Assembly: GCF_004345325.1 (NCBI RefSeq)
Contig: NZ_SLVJ01000003.1
Location: 1-64,000 of the forward strand
Source of the DNA: Acinetobacter calcoaceticus
GTDB taxonomy: Bacteria > Pseudomonadota > Gammaproteobacteria > Pseudomonadales > Moraxellaceae
Direction: 5' to 3'
DNA: 64,000 bases
Below the pieces are notes generated by a model, which saw only the letters and a list, made by a program, of their open reading frames with translations, was not told the origin of the DNA and did not search any database. Shown here in pieces: positions 25,233 through 34,227 of the stretch; positions within the stretch are counted from its first letter, which is position 1, and every line of letters starts with the position of its first letter. The translations under genes and the position numbers were made by a program.

Positions 25233-26297
25233 TTATTTATACACCACGCTGATTGTTGCTTGACCGTTGACAGGTCCTGCCACAGTTGGATTCGCATTGG
25301 TCTTATAATATTTCACATAGAAATTTTTGAGGACTCTGGTGCTTACAGCAGTATCAAAACGACCATAATCAAAGTATTGGTTAAACTGAATCGGTTTATT
25401 GTTGAGTTGATCATAAATCTTTAAACCGACATTACTGACTTTATTGGAGTTGGTCAGGATCAGACCATTATTGCTGATTTCAGTATTGTCCTGCATTTTA
25501 GCTTCTAGCATTTGACCTGCAGCTTGCATCGGGCAGGTTGCAGTCACAGTGAAGCGGGTCAAAGCGGCTTCATCACCGGTATTTTTTAAGGCATTGGTGG
25601 TGATCGTTGCTAATTTGACATTTTGACTAGTTACATCGCAGGTGGGACGAGGTGGCGGTGCATAATTAAAACTGACTCTGGCATATTGCCCTTGTGTGAC
25701 CGTGGGCTTACCGCTACGTTCGAGCGTTAAAAATAACGCACCGAGTCTTAGGTTTGAAATGTTGATCGCTGTAGTCGGCGCTCTGTCAAAGAAAATCTTA
25801 AGATCTAAGATATTAATACCTTGAGTGGAAGATTGATTCGAAACTTTGTTAAATATGTTATTCCCGTTCGGATTAATTTCTAAAGGCCCAGGCCCCGATC
25901 CAGTATCTTGAATTCGGAATGTGATATAGCCATATTCATCGGCAAAGGCATCAGAAGATTGTTTTATCTTATAATAGGTTCTTCCTGCAATGTTTTTGGA
26001 CGTTCTAACATCAATATTACTACCATCATAACCAGCGTAAAACCAAGAGGTTTTTAAAGCACTAAAGCTAGGCACATCAAGACTACAGTCGACTAAAGAG
26101 TATCCAGTAATCTTTGCCGGTGGATTCGGGTTAGGCCAATACACGCCATTGCTTGGGGTGTTGGGTATACTCCCGTTGAGGATGGTGGAATCTGGAGATA
26201 GCCCGCCATATTGAGTTGTACACGCCGCATTTGCTGATTGCACCTGACCTAAGATGAATAGTATTGGGGCAATGCTTAAAATACTAAGCAACTTCAT
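25233..26297 (-). CDS. Two-domain fimbrial tip adhesin of operon 1
   Basis: 354 residues with a signal peptide (cleavage after QSANA). The N-terminal half, about 25-215, has paired cysteines and an aromatic, Gly/Pro-rich sequence as in receptor-binding lectin domains; the C-terminal half from the CDVTSQNVKL segment has the pilin fold ending in ISVVYK, the donor-strand-accepting tail. The start overlaps the usher stop (TAATG). Being last in the pilin-chaperone-usher order and the largest subunit, it is the probable tip adhesin. The receptor is unknown. Confidence 0.82.
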   Translation of the reverse strand: MKLLSILSIAPILFILGQVQSANAACTTQYGGLSPDSTILNGSIPNTPSNGVYWPNPNPPAKITGYSLVDCSLDVPSFSALKTSWFYAGYDGSNIDVRTSKNIAGRTYYKIKQSSDAFADEYGYITFRIQDTGSGPGPLEINPNGNNIFNKVSNQSSTQGINILDLKIFFDRAPTTAINISNLRLGALFLTLERSGKPTVTQGQYARVSFNYAPPPRPTCDVTSQNVKLATITTNALKNTGDEAALTRFTVTATCPMQAAGQMLEAKMQDNTEISNNGLILTNSNKVSNVGLKIYDQLNNKPIQFNQYFDYGRFDTAVSTRVLKNFYVKYYKTNANPTVAGPVNGQATISVVYK

Positions 26298-28879
26298 TAT
26301 TTACACTCCACATCGATCACTTGAAACACACCTGCTTTTTGTGCTTGGCTCTGAGTCGGGGCATCTATGCGGCAACTAGAAGTCTCGGTGCTGCCCCAAG
26401 TAACCAAGAGATTATTTTTAAGCCCTTGAGCATCCTCGATAAACAACTGGTTGGATTGACCAAACATACCCAGTGCTTTGCCATCAGCATCTGTTGCTAT
26501 AGAACCAATTGGAATTTTACGATTTTGACTGAGTTGTACATTGAGCAAGATGTTTGAGGTCTGGCGGGTTTTAAACTCGACCAGTGTAGAACTAAACAAA
26601 CGTGGAATCACTTGGGTTTGATTGGCATCGATGTGTAATTCAATCGGTAGATTTTTGGTATCTAGGCCAATACTGTTTATATCGTATGCGGTTAAATTTG
26701 GATAAATTGCATTGCCAAATCGATCGAGCTTCACCCCCCAAGCATTGATCACATCTGCACCTTTGGCCGCTTTGGCATGGATAATGGTAAAGGTCTCTGA
26801 TTGCTCATTGGTCGCGGTAATACCGTGTGGATGTGCGACTACAGCACCACGTGCTGAAATACCGTATTGTTGATAATCACGATTTAAACTGGATACGACC
26901 CCCAAGTTGACTTGCGGTAGTCGATAATTCAGGTTCGCGGATAAAGTCGATGAAGATGGTTGATCACCCGTTTGATTGATTGCACTGACGCCATAATTCA
27001 TCTGATTGTTCTCGCCATAAGTTCCAGAGAAACCCACATTGGCGGTGGTTTGATTGAAGCTGCTGCGACTGTGTTGGATATTCGAATTTAGTTGTACGCG
27101 ACTGCGTTTCCAATCTAAAGGCATACTCAGACTGAGATATACGCGGCGATCTTTGACAGTTTCATTCTGAAAGTTATTACTTTGATTAAATCCAACTGAG
27201 TATTGCAGTCGATTCCAATAGTTGGAGTAGCCAATGTCATATTGGTTAAAGTTTTTGCTGTTATTCCAATACTTGTTTTGAGAAGCGCTCAAAAAAACTG
27301 AACCATATCTGGCTTCAAATAAATTTTGATAGAGGGATAGATTAAATTGTTGCTTTAATCGAAACGTACGAAGAAAGTTATCCATCTCTGCATGGTTCAA
27401 ATTGTCGATATTGTTCATCGACATGGTATTGCCCAAGGTCATAAAATCCTGACTTTGGTAGAGCGTATTAAGATTAAACGTGGTCCCAAGTGCTGCAATA
27501 TTATACTGATAACCCAGTTTATATTTTTGACCAGCGTAATCTTCTCCTTGTAGTTGTGCCTTAGAATATTCAACATCGGCAGTAATCCCACCGAGAAAGG
27601 TATTACTTCCAATACCGAAGAGGTAACTCTTGTAGGGATTACTGAGATTGGTGCCAGTATAGGTACTCAAATAATTATTCAGTCCATACTCAAAACTGGC
27701 TTGGGTCACTATATCATCAAGGGTTTTATGGTTTAATTTGTATTGCCCAGCAGCGACACTGTAGTTGAATTGGCCTACACGCAGTAAATTAAAACTCCCC
27801 TGCATCGGTACGATGAAACTGTGTTTTTCACCGCCATTTTCTGTAACTTGTACTGTCAAATCGCCATTATTAGAAATTGCAGTCAGGTCGTTGATTTCAA
27901 ATCCGCCTGCGGGAACAGTACGCTCATATACCTTGCGGCCATTTTGAAATATCGTCACCAAGGCATTGGTATTGGCCATACCACGAATCATCGGGGCATA
28001 ACTGCGTTGCGACATGGGACGCATATTACCTTCAGATGCCAGTTGAACCCCGCGAATTTGTGCCGAATCTAGATTGTAGGTCAGGGTATTAAAATCGCCC
28101 AGCATCAAGCGCGATTGTATAGGCACTATATCAGTGGAAATTGCATTTAAATAAGATTGATACGATCCTAAGCCAGAGGATTCATCCGACTGAAAACTCC
28201 CTGCATGGCGAAAATTAAACCCGGCAAAATTGATGCCACCCGCTAAACTCAGATAATTGGTTTGAGTATTTTGGCTTTCATTCAGGTCATTTTTACGATC
28301 AATGTTATTTTGATACATATTAAAATCATAATTTAGATATGCAGCAGTAACACCTTTATCAAATCTTGAGGGCGCAATATAGCCTGCAGGTCGATTATTG
28401 GTAATATTCAGAGGTAAAGAAATATTCAAGGAAAGGGATGCACGATCATAATCATAATAGGCATCTGGGCTTAGGTCTTTAATAGTCAAACACTTTTGAT
28501 CGACAAGCGAACTTAGTACGTCTTTGCGTAGATCTAATTGTTCTAATAAGGCAGAGTCTATACACAGCACAGCGCCAGCACTGGAGTCCAAATGATCAAA
28601 TGCTAGGGTGAGTTGTCCCAATGATGTTTCATTAACCGTGGTGTTGAGTGAGTATATACCCGCGGCTATGGCATCATTGCTAGTAAAGTTACTCAAGTTA
28701 ATGTCTTTATTACTGCTACCAAATAAACCTCGGGCATCAAAGCCATAGAGTTTTGGCGTAACTTGAGCTGCCGCTTGTAGTATTGGTTCTTCTACGGTTT
28801 TGTTCGCAGCAAAAGCCGATTGAGCGCACATGACAACCAGTATGTTGAGTTTGAAATTACGCTTTAAATTAACTTTCAT
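26297..28879 (-). CDS. Fimbrial outer-membrane usher of operon 1
   Basis: 860 residues: signal peptide, N-terminal chaperone-binding domain, 24-strand barrel with plug (region around YAPMIRGMANTNALVTIFQNGRKVYE, typical of ushers), and two C-terminal domains ending with paired cysteines (SSCRID ... IDVECK). It recruits chaperone-subunit complexes and secretes the fibre. It overlaps both neighbours by single-base TAATG junctions, implying translational coupling. It is clearly diverged from the usher at 35932-38532. Confidence 0.93.
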   Translation of the reverse strand: MKVNLKRNFKLNILVVMCAQSAFAANKTVEEPILQAAAQVTPKLYGFDARGLFGSSNKDINLSNFTSNDAIAAGIYSLNTTVNETSLGQLTLAFDHLDSSAGAVLCIDSALLEQLDLRKDVLSSLVDQKCLTIKDLSPDAYYDYDRASLSLNISLPLNITNNRPAGYIAPSRFDKGVTAAYLNYDFNMYQNNIDRKNDLNESQNTQTNYLSLAGGINFAGFNFRHAGSFQSDESSGLGSYQSYLNAISTDIVPIQSRLMLGDFNTLTYNLDSAQIRGVQLASEGNMRPMSQRSYAPMIRGMANTNALVTIFQNGRKVYERTVPAGGFEINDLTAISNNGDLTVQVTENGGEKHSFIVPMQGSFNLLRVGQFNYSVAAGQYKLNHKTLDDIVTQASFEYGLNNYLSTYTGTNLSNPYKSYLFGIGSNTFLGGITADVEYSKAQLQGEDYAGQKYKLGYQYNIAALGTTFNLNTLYQSQDFMTLGNTMSMNNIDNLNHAEMDNFLRTFRLKQQFNLSLYQNLFEARYGSVFLSASQNKYWNNSKNFNQYDIGYSNYWNRLQYSVGFNQSNNFQNETVKDRRVYLSLSMPLDWKRSRVQLNSNIQHSRSSFNQTTANVGFSGTYGENNQMNYGVSAINQTGDQPSSSTLSANLNYRLPQVNLGVVSSLNRDYQQYGISARGAVVAHPHGITATNEQSETFTIIHAKAAKGADVINAWGVKLDRFGNAIYPNLTAYDINSIGLDTKNLPIELHIDANQTQVIPRLFSSTLVEFKTRQTSNILLNVQLSQNRKIPIGSIATDADGKALGMFGQSNQLFIEDAQGLKNNLLVTWGSTETSSCRIDAPTQSQAQKAGVFQVIDVECK

Positions 28880-29613
28880 TATTCAATACTTTCTATCGTA
28901 GCTTTAAAAATTTGATTGGCACCAAAATCGTTTATTAAATTGTATTTCACCTGTGTGGGTATAGTTGGATTGCTCAACTTAATTTTTTCAGTAGAAAACG
29001 GAGCAATCATTAAATTCTCGGTATATTCAATTTTTTCTTTCTCAGGATTAATGGTCAAATCCCAGAAACTCATATAATAAGGTGATGGGTTTTTAATATG
29101 GATGGTTTGAGCCGATTTAGAATATGCAAATTGCACATTATTCATGGCTTTATCAGGTGATATTTTAAGTTGGTGCGGTCGATAAAAGAGTTTGATACGA
29201 CTGCGAATTGACACTTGTAGTTTATTGGTTTCTTCTAATTCAGAATCTTTAAGCTCTGAAGAGGGGATATCAAGTATATTAAACCAGAATAAGCTTTCAC
29301 GATCCTTAGCCAGTTGCTCAGTCCCTTTGCTAATAATACGAAGCATCTGTCCTTTATTGGCTTCTACTTTAGTTAATGGGGGAGTGAGGATAAACGGGAT
29401 TTTATCTGCATCAGGTATATCGTTTTCATCACCATCATCAAGCCAGGCTTGGACCAGTGCGGGTTTATCTGCAGCATTATTTAACTGCACAGTGACCGTG
29501 TTTTGATTAGAAGGAAAAACAATACGCGTTCCAGTAATCGTGACGCCTGCTAAAATCGTTTGTGTACACAGTGCACTGGCAATTAAAGCAAATAAGTGAT
29601 GATGAATACGCAT
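28879..29613 (-). CDS. Periplasmic fimbrial chaperone of operon 1
   Basis: 244 residues, PapD/FimC-like. The signal peptide ends at TILA; the two immunoglobulin-like domains carry the conserved Arg (TGTRIVF) and Lys (RIKLFYRP) that anchor subunit C-termini, and the NKGQMLRI segment. It caps pilin subunits before the usher. It lies between the pilin and usher genes. Confidence 0.93.
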   Translation of the reverse strand: MRIHHHLFALIASALCTQTILAGVTITGTRIVFPSNQNTVTVQLNNAADKPALVQAWLDDGDENDIPDADKIPFILTPPLTKVEANKGQMLRIISKGTEQLAKDRESLFWFNILDIPSSELKDSELEETNKLQVSIRSRIKLFYRPHQLKISPDKAMNNVQFAYSKSAQTIHIKNPSPYYMSFWDLTINPEKEKIEYTENLMIAPFSTEKIKLSNPTIPTQVKYNLINDFGANQIFKATIESIE

Positions 29614-29639
29614 TGTTTTTCCTCAATAAACTGTGAATA

Positions 29640-30179
29640 TTATTTGTAAATGATGCTGTAGCTTACAGATGAATTCACAGGGCCTGCCTCAGACTTCCCA
29701 GTCGCGAAGTAGCGTGCAAAATAGTTGTAGGTTGTTTTATCTGCAGTTGTATTTCCAGTTGCAAATAATTGGCTTGAAGAATCTTTAGAAAGATCGATAG
29801 GCGCTTGTGCTTGATTTAAAAGCTGAATATCCACATTTTTAGCAGCACCGGTATTGATCAGGCGGCCATTGGCATTAACTTTACTAGTTTCAGGCTCAAA
29901 ATAAGGTTTTGCAGTCATACTGTTAGAAGTACAACCCGCACCTGTAAGTGCGATATTAAATGGTGTGGTACCTGCTGTTTGATTCGCAGTGGCTAAAGAA
30001 GATGCATTAACAGTGGGTAAAGTCACTGTGGTGGTTGCACTACCTGCACCGTTTACATCAACTTTACATGTTTCACCGACAACATTACCTGAAAATGTGA
30101 TAACGCCATCAGCAGCCAATACTGAAGTTGAAGTTAATGCAGTAGCGACTAACATAAAACCGATTTGATATTTGTTCAT
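29640..30179 (-). CDS. Major fimbrial subunit of operon 1
   Basis: 179 residues with a signal peptide (cleavage after SVLA), a disulfide pair (GETCKVDVNG and GAGCTSNS) and the C-terminal pilin motif with penultimate Tyr (SVSYSIIYK). ATG 30179 has AGGA eight bases upstream; a GTG at 30185 is in frame. First gene of the operon with a 650-bp regulatory region upstream, as expected for the most abundant subunit. Alternating Thr/Ala/Ser/Asn-rich surface is typical of class type-1 pilins. Confidence 0.9.
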   Translation of the reverse strand: MNKYQIGFMLVATALTSTSVLAADGVITFSGNVVGETCKVDVNGAGSATTTVTLPTVNASSLATANQTAGTTPFNIALTGAGCTSNSMTAKPYFEPETSKVNANGRLINTGAAKNVDIQLLNQAQAPIDLSKDSSSQLFATGNTTADKTTYNYFARYFATGKSEAGPVNSSVSYSIIYK

Positions 30180-30211
30180 TTGCACAATCCTAAATAGTTC
30201 AAAGTCATAAA

Positions 30212-30225
30212 AAATAACGTTATTT
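30212..30225. promoter_or_regulatory. Palindrome AAATAACGTTATTT in the pilin leader
   Basis: A perfect 14-bp palindrome 33 bases upstream of the pilin start codon. It is either in the untranslated leader or overlaps the core promoter, so it could be an operator. Confidence 0.35.
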
Positions 30226-30282
30226 AAAACGTCAGTAAGTATTGCAATAGTGTGCGAATTATAAGGTGTTATTTAACAATAG

Positions 30283-30298
30283 TGTGATATTAATCACA
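30283..30298. promoter_or_regulatory. CRP/Vfr-like binding site TGTGA-N6-TCACA
   Basis: The site matches the CRP consensus half-sites exactly with the proper 6-bp spacer, about 105 bp upstream of the pilin ATG. CRP/Vfr homologues control pili and adhesion in related bacteria; control of this operon is an inference. Confidence 0.55.
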
Positions 30299-30835
30299 AT
30301 AAATTGATTGATTATAAATTAAACACGTATTTAATACATTTTTTAAATAGAGTAACTGTTTTGTAATTTTGAAAGCTTATTCAAAAAAATAGTGCTTTGA
30401 AACATATGGAATTTTTTTTAAATTGTATTTTTTTTACCCAAAATTATAATATTCAAGAGTGTGTTTTAATTTATTTTAATAAATCAATAGCTTGTTATTG
30501 AGGGGGCGTGCATTTGGTATTTAGAGTAATTATTCAACTTTTTAATTTATAATAAAAATATTGTTTTACTTTTCATTTTTTAAATCCATTTATCTTGTTT
30601 TTTTATGTAAATGTGAATTTTGCGTAAATGTAAGTGTTTGAAAATGATTTAGTGGTTGAGCGTCATTTTAAGTATAGCGAGGGCAGCTTTACTGACTTAT
30701 GGGGTGTTTTGAGAGTAGTGTTACATGTGATCTTCGCCAGATTATTACAGCGTGGCATTGATCCTCGTCAGATTGTCTTCAATGATCACTCTACTGTATC
30801 AGGGGTAAGCCCCCGATACTGCTGTGATAAACGTT

Positions 30836-31921
30836 TTATGCTAGACAAGCATTTGAACGATATAAGGCTTGTTTCAAATGATCTGCACTAATCTTAGGAA
30901 CAAAGTTGGCACTAGATGCATGATTTAGAGTATTTGTAATGATCAGCTCAAGATCATGTTGGCTTAATTCACATTCATAACCTAAATCGGCCAAGCAGAT
31001 CGGTAAGTCAACCGCAATTAAAAATTCAGTCAATTGCTGCATAAACTGATCTGATCGATTTTCTAATAGTGCATGAATAACCGTACCATAGGCAGCCAAT
31101 TCTCCATGAAGTTTAGTGGAGAGTTGTGGGACAGCTGCCAATCCACACACCAAAGCACGTGCTAAAGATAGCCCACCACTTTCAAAACCTAGCCCACTGA
31201 GTAGCACTGTTGTTTCAACTACTTTCTCTACATGCTCGGTCAGTTTTTGTTGTTTAACATCTTGAAGTGCTGTTGTGGCGAACTGCAGTAAGTTGTAATA
31301 GGTTTGATCGGCAAGCAGCATTGCTGTAGGTAGAGGAGGGGTGCCAAAAGAATTTAATCCATTGGACAAACGACATTGATTGGCCTCAAACATTTTACTG
31401 ATCGCATCACCGATACCCGCTGAAAAATATTGGGCAGGCGCATGTGCGATCACATCGGTATCCACCACTACAATGTCAGGATTGGATTTTATTTTATCGA
31501 GGGCTTCAACTTGATGCAGCTCATCATAAATCATGATTAAGCGACTCGTGGGCGCATCATTGGATGCAATGGTTGGACAAATCACGATCTGTAAATCCAG
31601 ATTCTTTGCCACCGCTTTTGCTGTATCAATGGCTTTGCCACCGCCAAGTGCGACGATGGCTTGAGGGTAATGCCTGGCAATTTGATTGCATGCATGGTTA
31701 ATTGTACGGTAGCTGCATTCACCACTAAACTTTAAGCTAAAGTATTTAATTGATTCTTGTGCCAAATTTTCAGTGGCTCGCTGTAATATTGGTCCATCTA
31801 CAGCATGATCATAAATAATGGCAATATGATCGATTTTATGATGAATAAGAATACGTCCTAACTGTGCTAAAGCATGTGGACCTTGTACATACTCTCCTGG
31901 AAAGCCCATGATTTTTAACAT
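30836..31921 (-). CDS. GldA-like iron-family dehydrogenase lacking one metal ligand
   Basis: 361 residues related to glycerol dehydrogenase. The NAD site ALGGGKAIDTAK (91-102), D172 (GIGDAISK) and H272 (LHGELAAYG) are conserved. The other metal-binding His, expected in the AAAHAIHNG segment, is replaced: the aligned stretch is SLARALVCG, with R255 at the ligand position. Glycerol dehydrogenase makes dihydroxyacetone from glycerol with Zn or Fe; this copy may have another metal geometry or substrate, or a different catalytic role. The start ATG 31921 is preceded by GAGG. It stands alone between the two fimbrial loci. Confidence 0.78.
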   Translation of the reverse strand: MLKIMGFPGEYVQGPHALAQLGRILIHHKIDHIAIIYDHAVDGPILQRATENLAQESIKYFSLKFSGECSYRTINHACNQIARHYPQAIVALGGGKAIDTAKAVAKNLDLQIVICPTIASNDAPTSRLIMIYDELHQVEALDKIKSNPDIVVVDTDVIAHAPAQYFSAGIGDAISKMFEANQCRLSNGLNSFGTPPLPTAMLLADQTYYNLLQFATTALQDVKQQKLTEHVEKVVETTVLLSGLGFESGGLSLARALVCGLAAVPQLSTKLHGELAAYGTVIHALLENRSDQFMQQLTEFLIAVDLPICLADLGYECELSQHDLELIITNTLNHASSANFVPKISADHLKQALYRSNACLA

Positions 31922-32096
31922 ACTATTTCCTCATCATCATTTAAAAACAAATTAATCTGAAAATAAATATTCTTTCAACTTCATCATGCCGATTCAGTGG
32001 TTCTATGGCATTTTGGTTGATCGATCCTGTTTAACCAATTATTTTCTCCGACTCAGCAATGAGATTCCGATATTTTGATCATGTTTTTGGGGGTTA

Positions 32097-32220
32097 CGAG
32101 TTTGCTAAAGTCATCCTTGGCCCATCCTTTGCCACCAGAATCGACCAGTGATAACCGCCATCTACGGTAAATAGCGTGATCATTTTAGTCACGTCGAAGG
32201 GTATATAAATAGTATTTTTT
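32097..32220 (-). pseudogene. Possible remnant of a short-chain dehydrogenase C-terminus
   Basis: One minus-strand frame reads TLFTVDGGYHW and continues to a stop at about 32097. VDGGY is the usual C-terminal motif of short-chain dehydrogenases, but no other part of such a gene remains upstream and the tail after the motif is longer than usual. This is weak evidence for a decayed gene. Confidence 0.25.
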
Positions 32221-32351
32221 CGACTATCAACTTTGACTTAATGGTTTGATTGGTATGAAGTTTATCTAAATAAAATAGCTGTAGATTGTACTTGTTTCAG
32301 ATCATAATTGAATGCTGCTGATAGGGGCAAGCATTTTAAAGAAAAGAGTTC

Positions 32352-32400
32352 TTTTTGCGTAAATTGACAACTATTCATTCTTCATTGGACAAGTATGTCA
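32352..32400 (+). promoter_or_regulatory. Composite direct-repeat motif, copy 1 (candidate AraC-type site)
   Basis: TTTTTGCGTAAA (32352-32363), GACAA (32366-32370) and GGACAAG (32387-32393) occur with the same spacing as at 34526-34574 in front of the pilin operon. The two GACAA elements are 22 bp apart, two helical turns, as in AraC-family operators. A -10-like AATAAT lies at 32414-32419, 27 bases after the start of GGACAAG. Confidence 0.5.
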
Positions 32401-32425
32401 GGTCGAATCAAGCAATAATGTATTC

Positions 32426-32556
32426 AACAACCCCAATATAGGTTTAGTCTCATCAGCCCTATGTTTCAAGATGATATTGAATCTACATTTGAATGAGCAC
32501 TTTGCTCAGTCTCCCCCACACCACATATAAATGGATTTATATGTGGTGTTGTTTTA
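32426..32556 (+). ncRNA. Candidate small RNA ending at an orphan terminator
   Basis: If transcription starts after the -10-like AATAAT, a transcript of about 130 nt would end at the terminator 32519-32555. It contains no good ribosome site; only a micro-ORF of 11 codons (ATG 32461) is seen. It could be a trans-acting RNA, the leader of a lost gene, or a remnant of a duplicated pilin promoter. No family is recognised. Confidence 0.3.
32519..32555 (+). terminator. Orphan rho-independent terminator
   Basis: A perfect 14-bp stem, CACCACATATAAAT (32519-32532) with ATTTATATGTGGTG (32535-32548), then TTGTTTTA. On the minus strand no T-run follows, so it serves the plus strand, where no gene precedes it for at least 500 bases. 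Confidence 0.75.
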
Positions 32557-32715
32557 TGTAAACGGAAAGTATTTGATATCACTGAAAACGACTGAACATG
32601 CCTGAGTAATCAAGCCTGAGCATGTTGTGCTGCTTTACAATAAATAAAGATTATGTAGATTATTCTTGTGTAATTTAAGTTTTAATGATCATTGATGTCG
32701 TATACGGTTTTTTTA

Positions 32716-33756
32716 ATGAAATCATTTTTAAAAATTAAAAGTGTCGGGAGCGGAATGACCCGTTTACTCGATGATTTTTGTAAAAAACATCAGTTAGAAT
32801 CACCGTTTACGCGTAGCTACGGTATTGATGAGCGGATTACATTTGAGAGTTGGTTAGAAAACTTAAGGCGTGTAGACAGCCAATACCAACAAAATGGTTT
32901 GGGCTTGGATATCGGCGCCATGATCGATCCTTCATATATTGGTATATCTGCCTATATCACCAATTCTGTAAGCAAAATAGGAGACATATTAACTCAGTCC
33001 TTTAAATATAATAAGATTTGGTATAACTACATGCCTAAAACAGTAAATTCTGAGGATGATGAAATCTCAGTATCATGGGGCAAGCCAGCGTATTTGCAAG
33101 TGGGTCTTTATGTGAGAGAAACTGCAATCTCAGAAGAATTGCAAATTGCCATTTTTTATACCCGTCTAAAGCAAATCTCCGATAATCATCAACTGCGATT
33201 TAATCGAATCGAAATGGCGATCCCTTGTCCTCAAGATGAGCACAAGTATCTCGATTTTTTTGATTGCCCAATCATTTTTGACACTGAGCAAACCAAGATT
33301 TATGCAGCAAAATCGATTTTAGATATTAAGGTGAAAGATCCCGATCCTGTACTGCTACAACTCTTAAAAAAACAAGCGGATGATATATTGTTGGCGATGG
33401 GGGTAGAAGACTCTTTTGTTGAAACGGTAAATCAAAATATATTAGTTGCCATACAGCACAATAAGGCGCATGTTGACTATGTTGCGCAGAACATGAATAT
33501 TTCAGCGCGTGTGCTGCAAAATAATTTAAGAGATCGGCAACTTTGTTTTCAAGATTTATTGAGCAAAATGCGATTTTATTTATCCCAATATTATTTAAGT
33601 GACCCTCAATTAAGTCTGCTCGATGTGTCTTTTTTATTGGCATATGATGAGCAATCTTCTTTTAATCGCGCATTTAAAAAATGGACTGGCATATCTCCGA
33701 GCCAATGGCGTGAACAGCATGAGATTATCCCAATCAAGAGCAACAAAGTGGCATAA
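32716..33756 (+). CDS. AraC-family regulator, copy 1 (fimbrial operon 2)
   Basis: About 346 residues: an OruR-like N-terminal domain and a C-terminal AraC helix-turn-helix (LLDVSFLLAYDEQSSFNRAFKKW). It is a close paralogue of the protein at 42588-43610, sharing most of the sequence from MKSFL-KSVGSGMTRLLDDFC onward; that alignment fixes the start at ATG 32716 rather than the TTG/ATG at 32692-32697. The two copies bracket RidA and the MR/P-like pilus operon, so one or both probably control it. A terminator follows at once. Confidence 0.88.
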   Translation: MKSFLKIKSVGSGMTRLLDDFCKKHQLESPFTRSYGIDERITFESWLENLRRVDSQYQQNGLGLDIGAMIDPSYIGISAYITNSVSKIGDILTQSFKYNKIWYNYMPKTVNSEDDEISVSWGKPAYLQVGLYVRETAISEELQIAIFYTRLKQISDNHQLRFNRIEMAIPCPQDEHKYLDFFDCPIIFDTEQTKIYAAKSILDIKVKDPDPVLLQLLKKQADDILLAMGVEDSFVETVNQNILVAIQHNKAHVDYVAQNMNISARVLQNNLRDRQLCFQDLLSKMRFYLSQYYLSDPQLSLLDVSFLLAYDEQSSFNRAFKKWTGISPSQWREQHEIIPIKSNKVA

Positions 33757-33772
33757 TCAAACGGGCTACATT

Positions 33773-33803
33773 AAAAATACGACCGAAGAGGTCGTATTTT
33801 TTA
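33773..33803. terminator. Rho-independent terminator behind AraC copy 1
   Basis: ATACGACC (33777-33784) pairs with GGTCGTAT (33790-33797) around GAAGA, flanked by an A-run and a T-run, so it may also stop the convergent RidA transcript. Confidence 0.88.
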
Positions 33804-33840
33804 TTTTCATTTTTTTGATAGCCGCGCTTTAAAAAGTCGC

Positions 33841-34227
33841 TTAGGCATCTTGAATAATCACGATACCATCCATTTCAACCAAAGCGCCTTTAGGCAAGCT
33901 GGCAACGCCCAAGGCTGCACGCGCTGGGTAGGGTTGAGCGAAGTACTCCCCCATGATCTGATTAACCAATTGAAAATGGGATAGATCAGTCAGGAAAATA
34001 TTCAATTTTACGATATCGGTGAGTGCTCCGCCTGCAGCTTCACAGACTGCTTTTACATTATCAAATACACGACGAATTTGAGCTTCAATGCCTTCAACCA
34101 ATTCCATGCTATATGGATCTAAACCGATTTGGCCTGAGAGATAAAGGGTCGTGTCCACTAAGATTGCTTGGGAATACGTTCCAATCGCTGCAGGTGCATT
34201 TTCAGTATGTATAACTTGGCGGGACAT
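33841..34227 (-). CDS. RidA-family enamine/imine deaminase
   Basis: 128 residues, YjgF/YER057c/UK114 family. Conserved segments: [20 protein letters not shown], and the C-terminal [22 protein letters not shown] with the substrate-binding Arg and the acidic end. RidA proteins hydrolyse reactive 2-aminoacrylate-type enamines. ATG 34227 has GGAGAAG upstream; the longer frame to 34308 lacks a ribosome site. It lies alone between AraC copy 1 and the pilus operon and seems unrelated to either in function. Confidence 0.9.
   Translation of the reverse strand: MSRQVIHTENAPAAIGTYSQAILVDTTLYLSGQIGLDPYSMELVEGIEAQIRRVFDNVKAVCEAAGGALTDIVKLNIFLTDLSHFQLVNQIMGEYFAQPYPARAALGVASLPKGALVEMDGIVIIQDA

Larger units (their letters stand above)
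30186..30835. other. Long AT-rich promoter region of fimbrial operon 1
   Basis: No gene is supported. It holds a perfect palindrome at 30212-30225, a CRP-like site at 30283-30298, many A/T tracts that favour bent, H-NS-type DNA up to about 30640, and a GC-richer end. An imperfect hairpin GTATC-A-GGGG / CCCC-GATAC (30796-30820) follows the convergent end of the dehydrogenase gene. Confidence 0.5.
31922..32715. other. 794-bp non-coding stretch with gene remnant, composite motif and orphan terminator
   Basis: No full gene is seen. From left to right: a possible decayed dehydrogenase tail on the minus strand (about 32097-32220), a composite motif shared with the pilin-operon promoter (32352-32400), a short transcribable stretch, and a strong plus-strand terminator (32519-32555) with no gene in front of it. 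The last 150 bases lead into the AraC gene. Confidence 0.6.

Noticed and set aside
30634..30891. Open frame of 85 codons overlapping the end of the GldA-like gene
   Set aside because: It overlaps the well-supported minus-strand gene, starts without a ribosome site and shows no motif; I could not link it to a transposase or other remnant.
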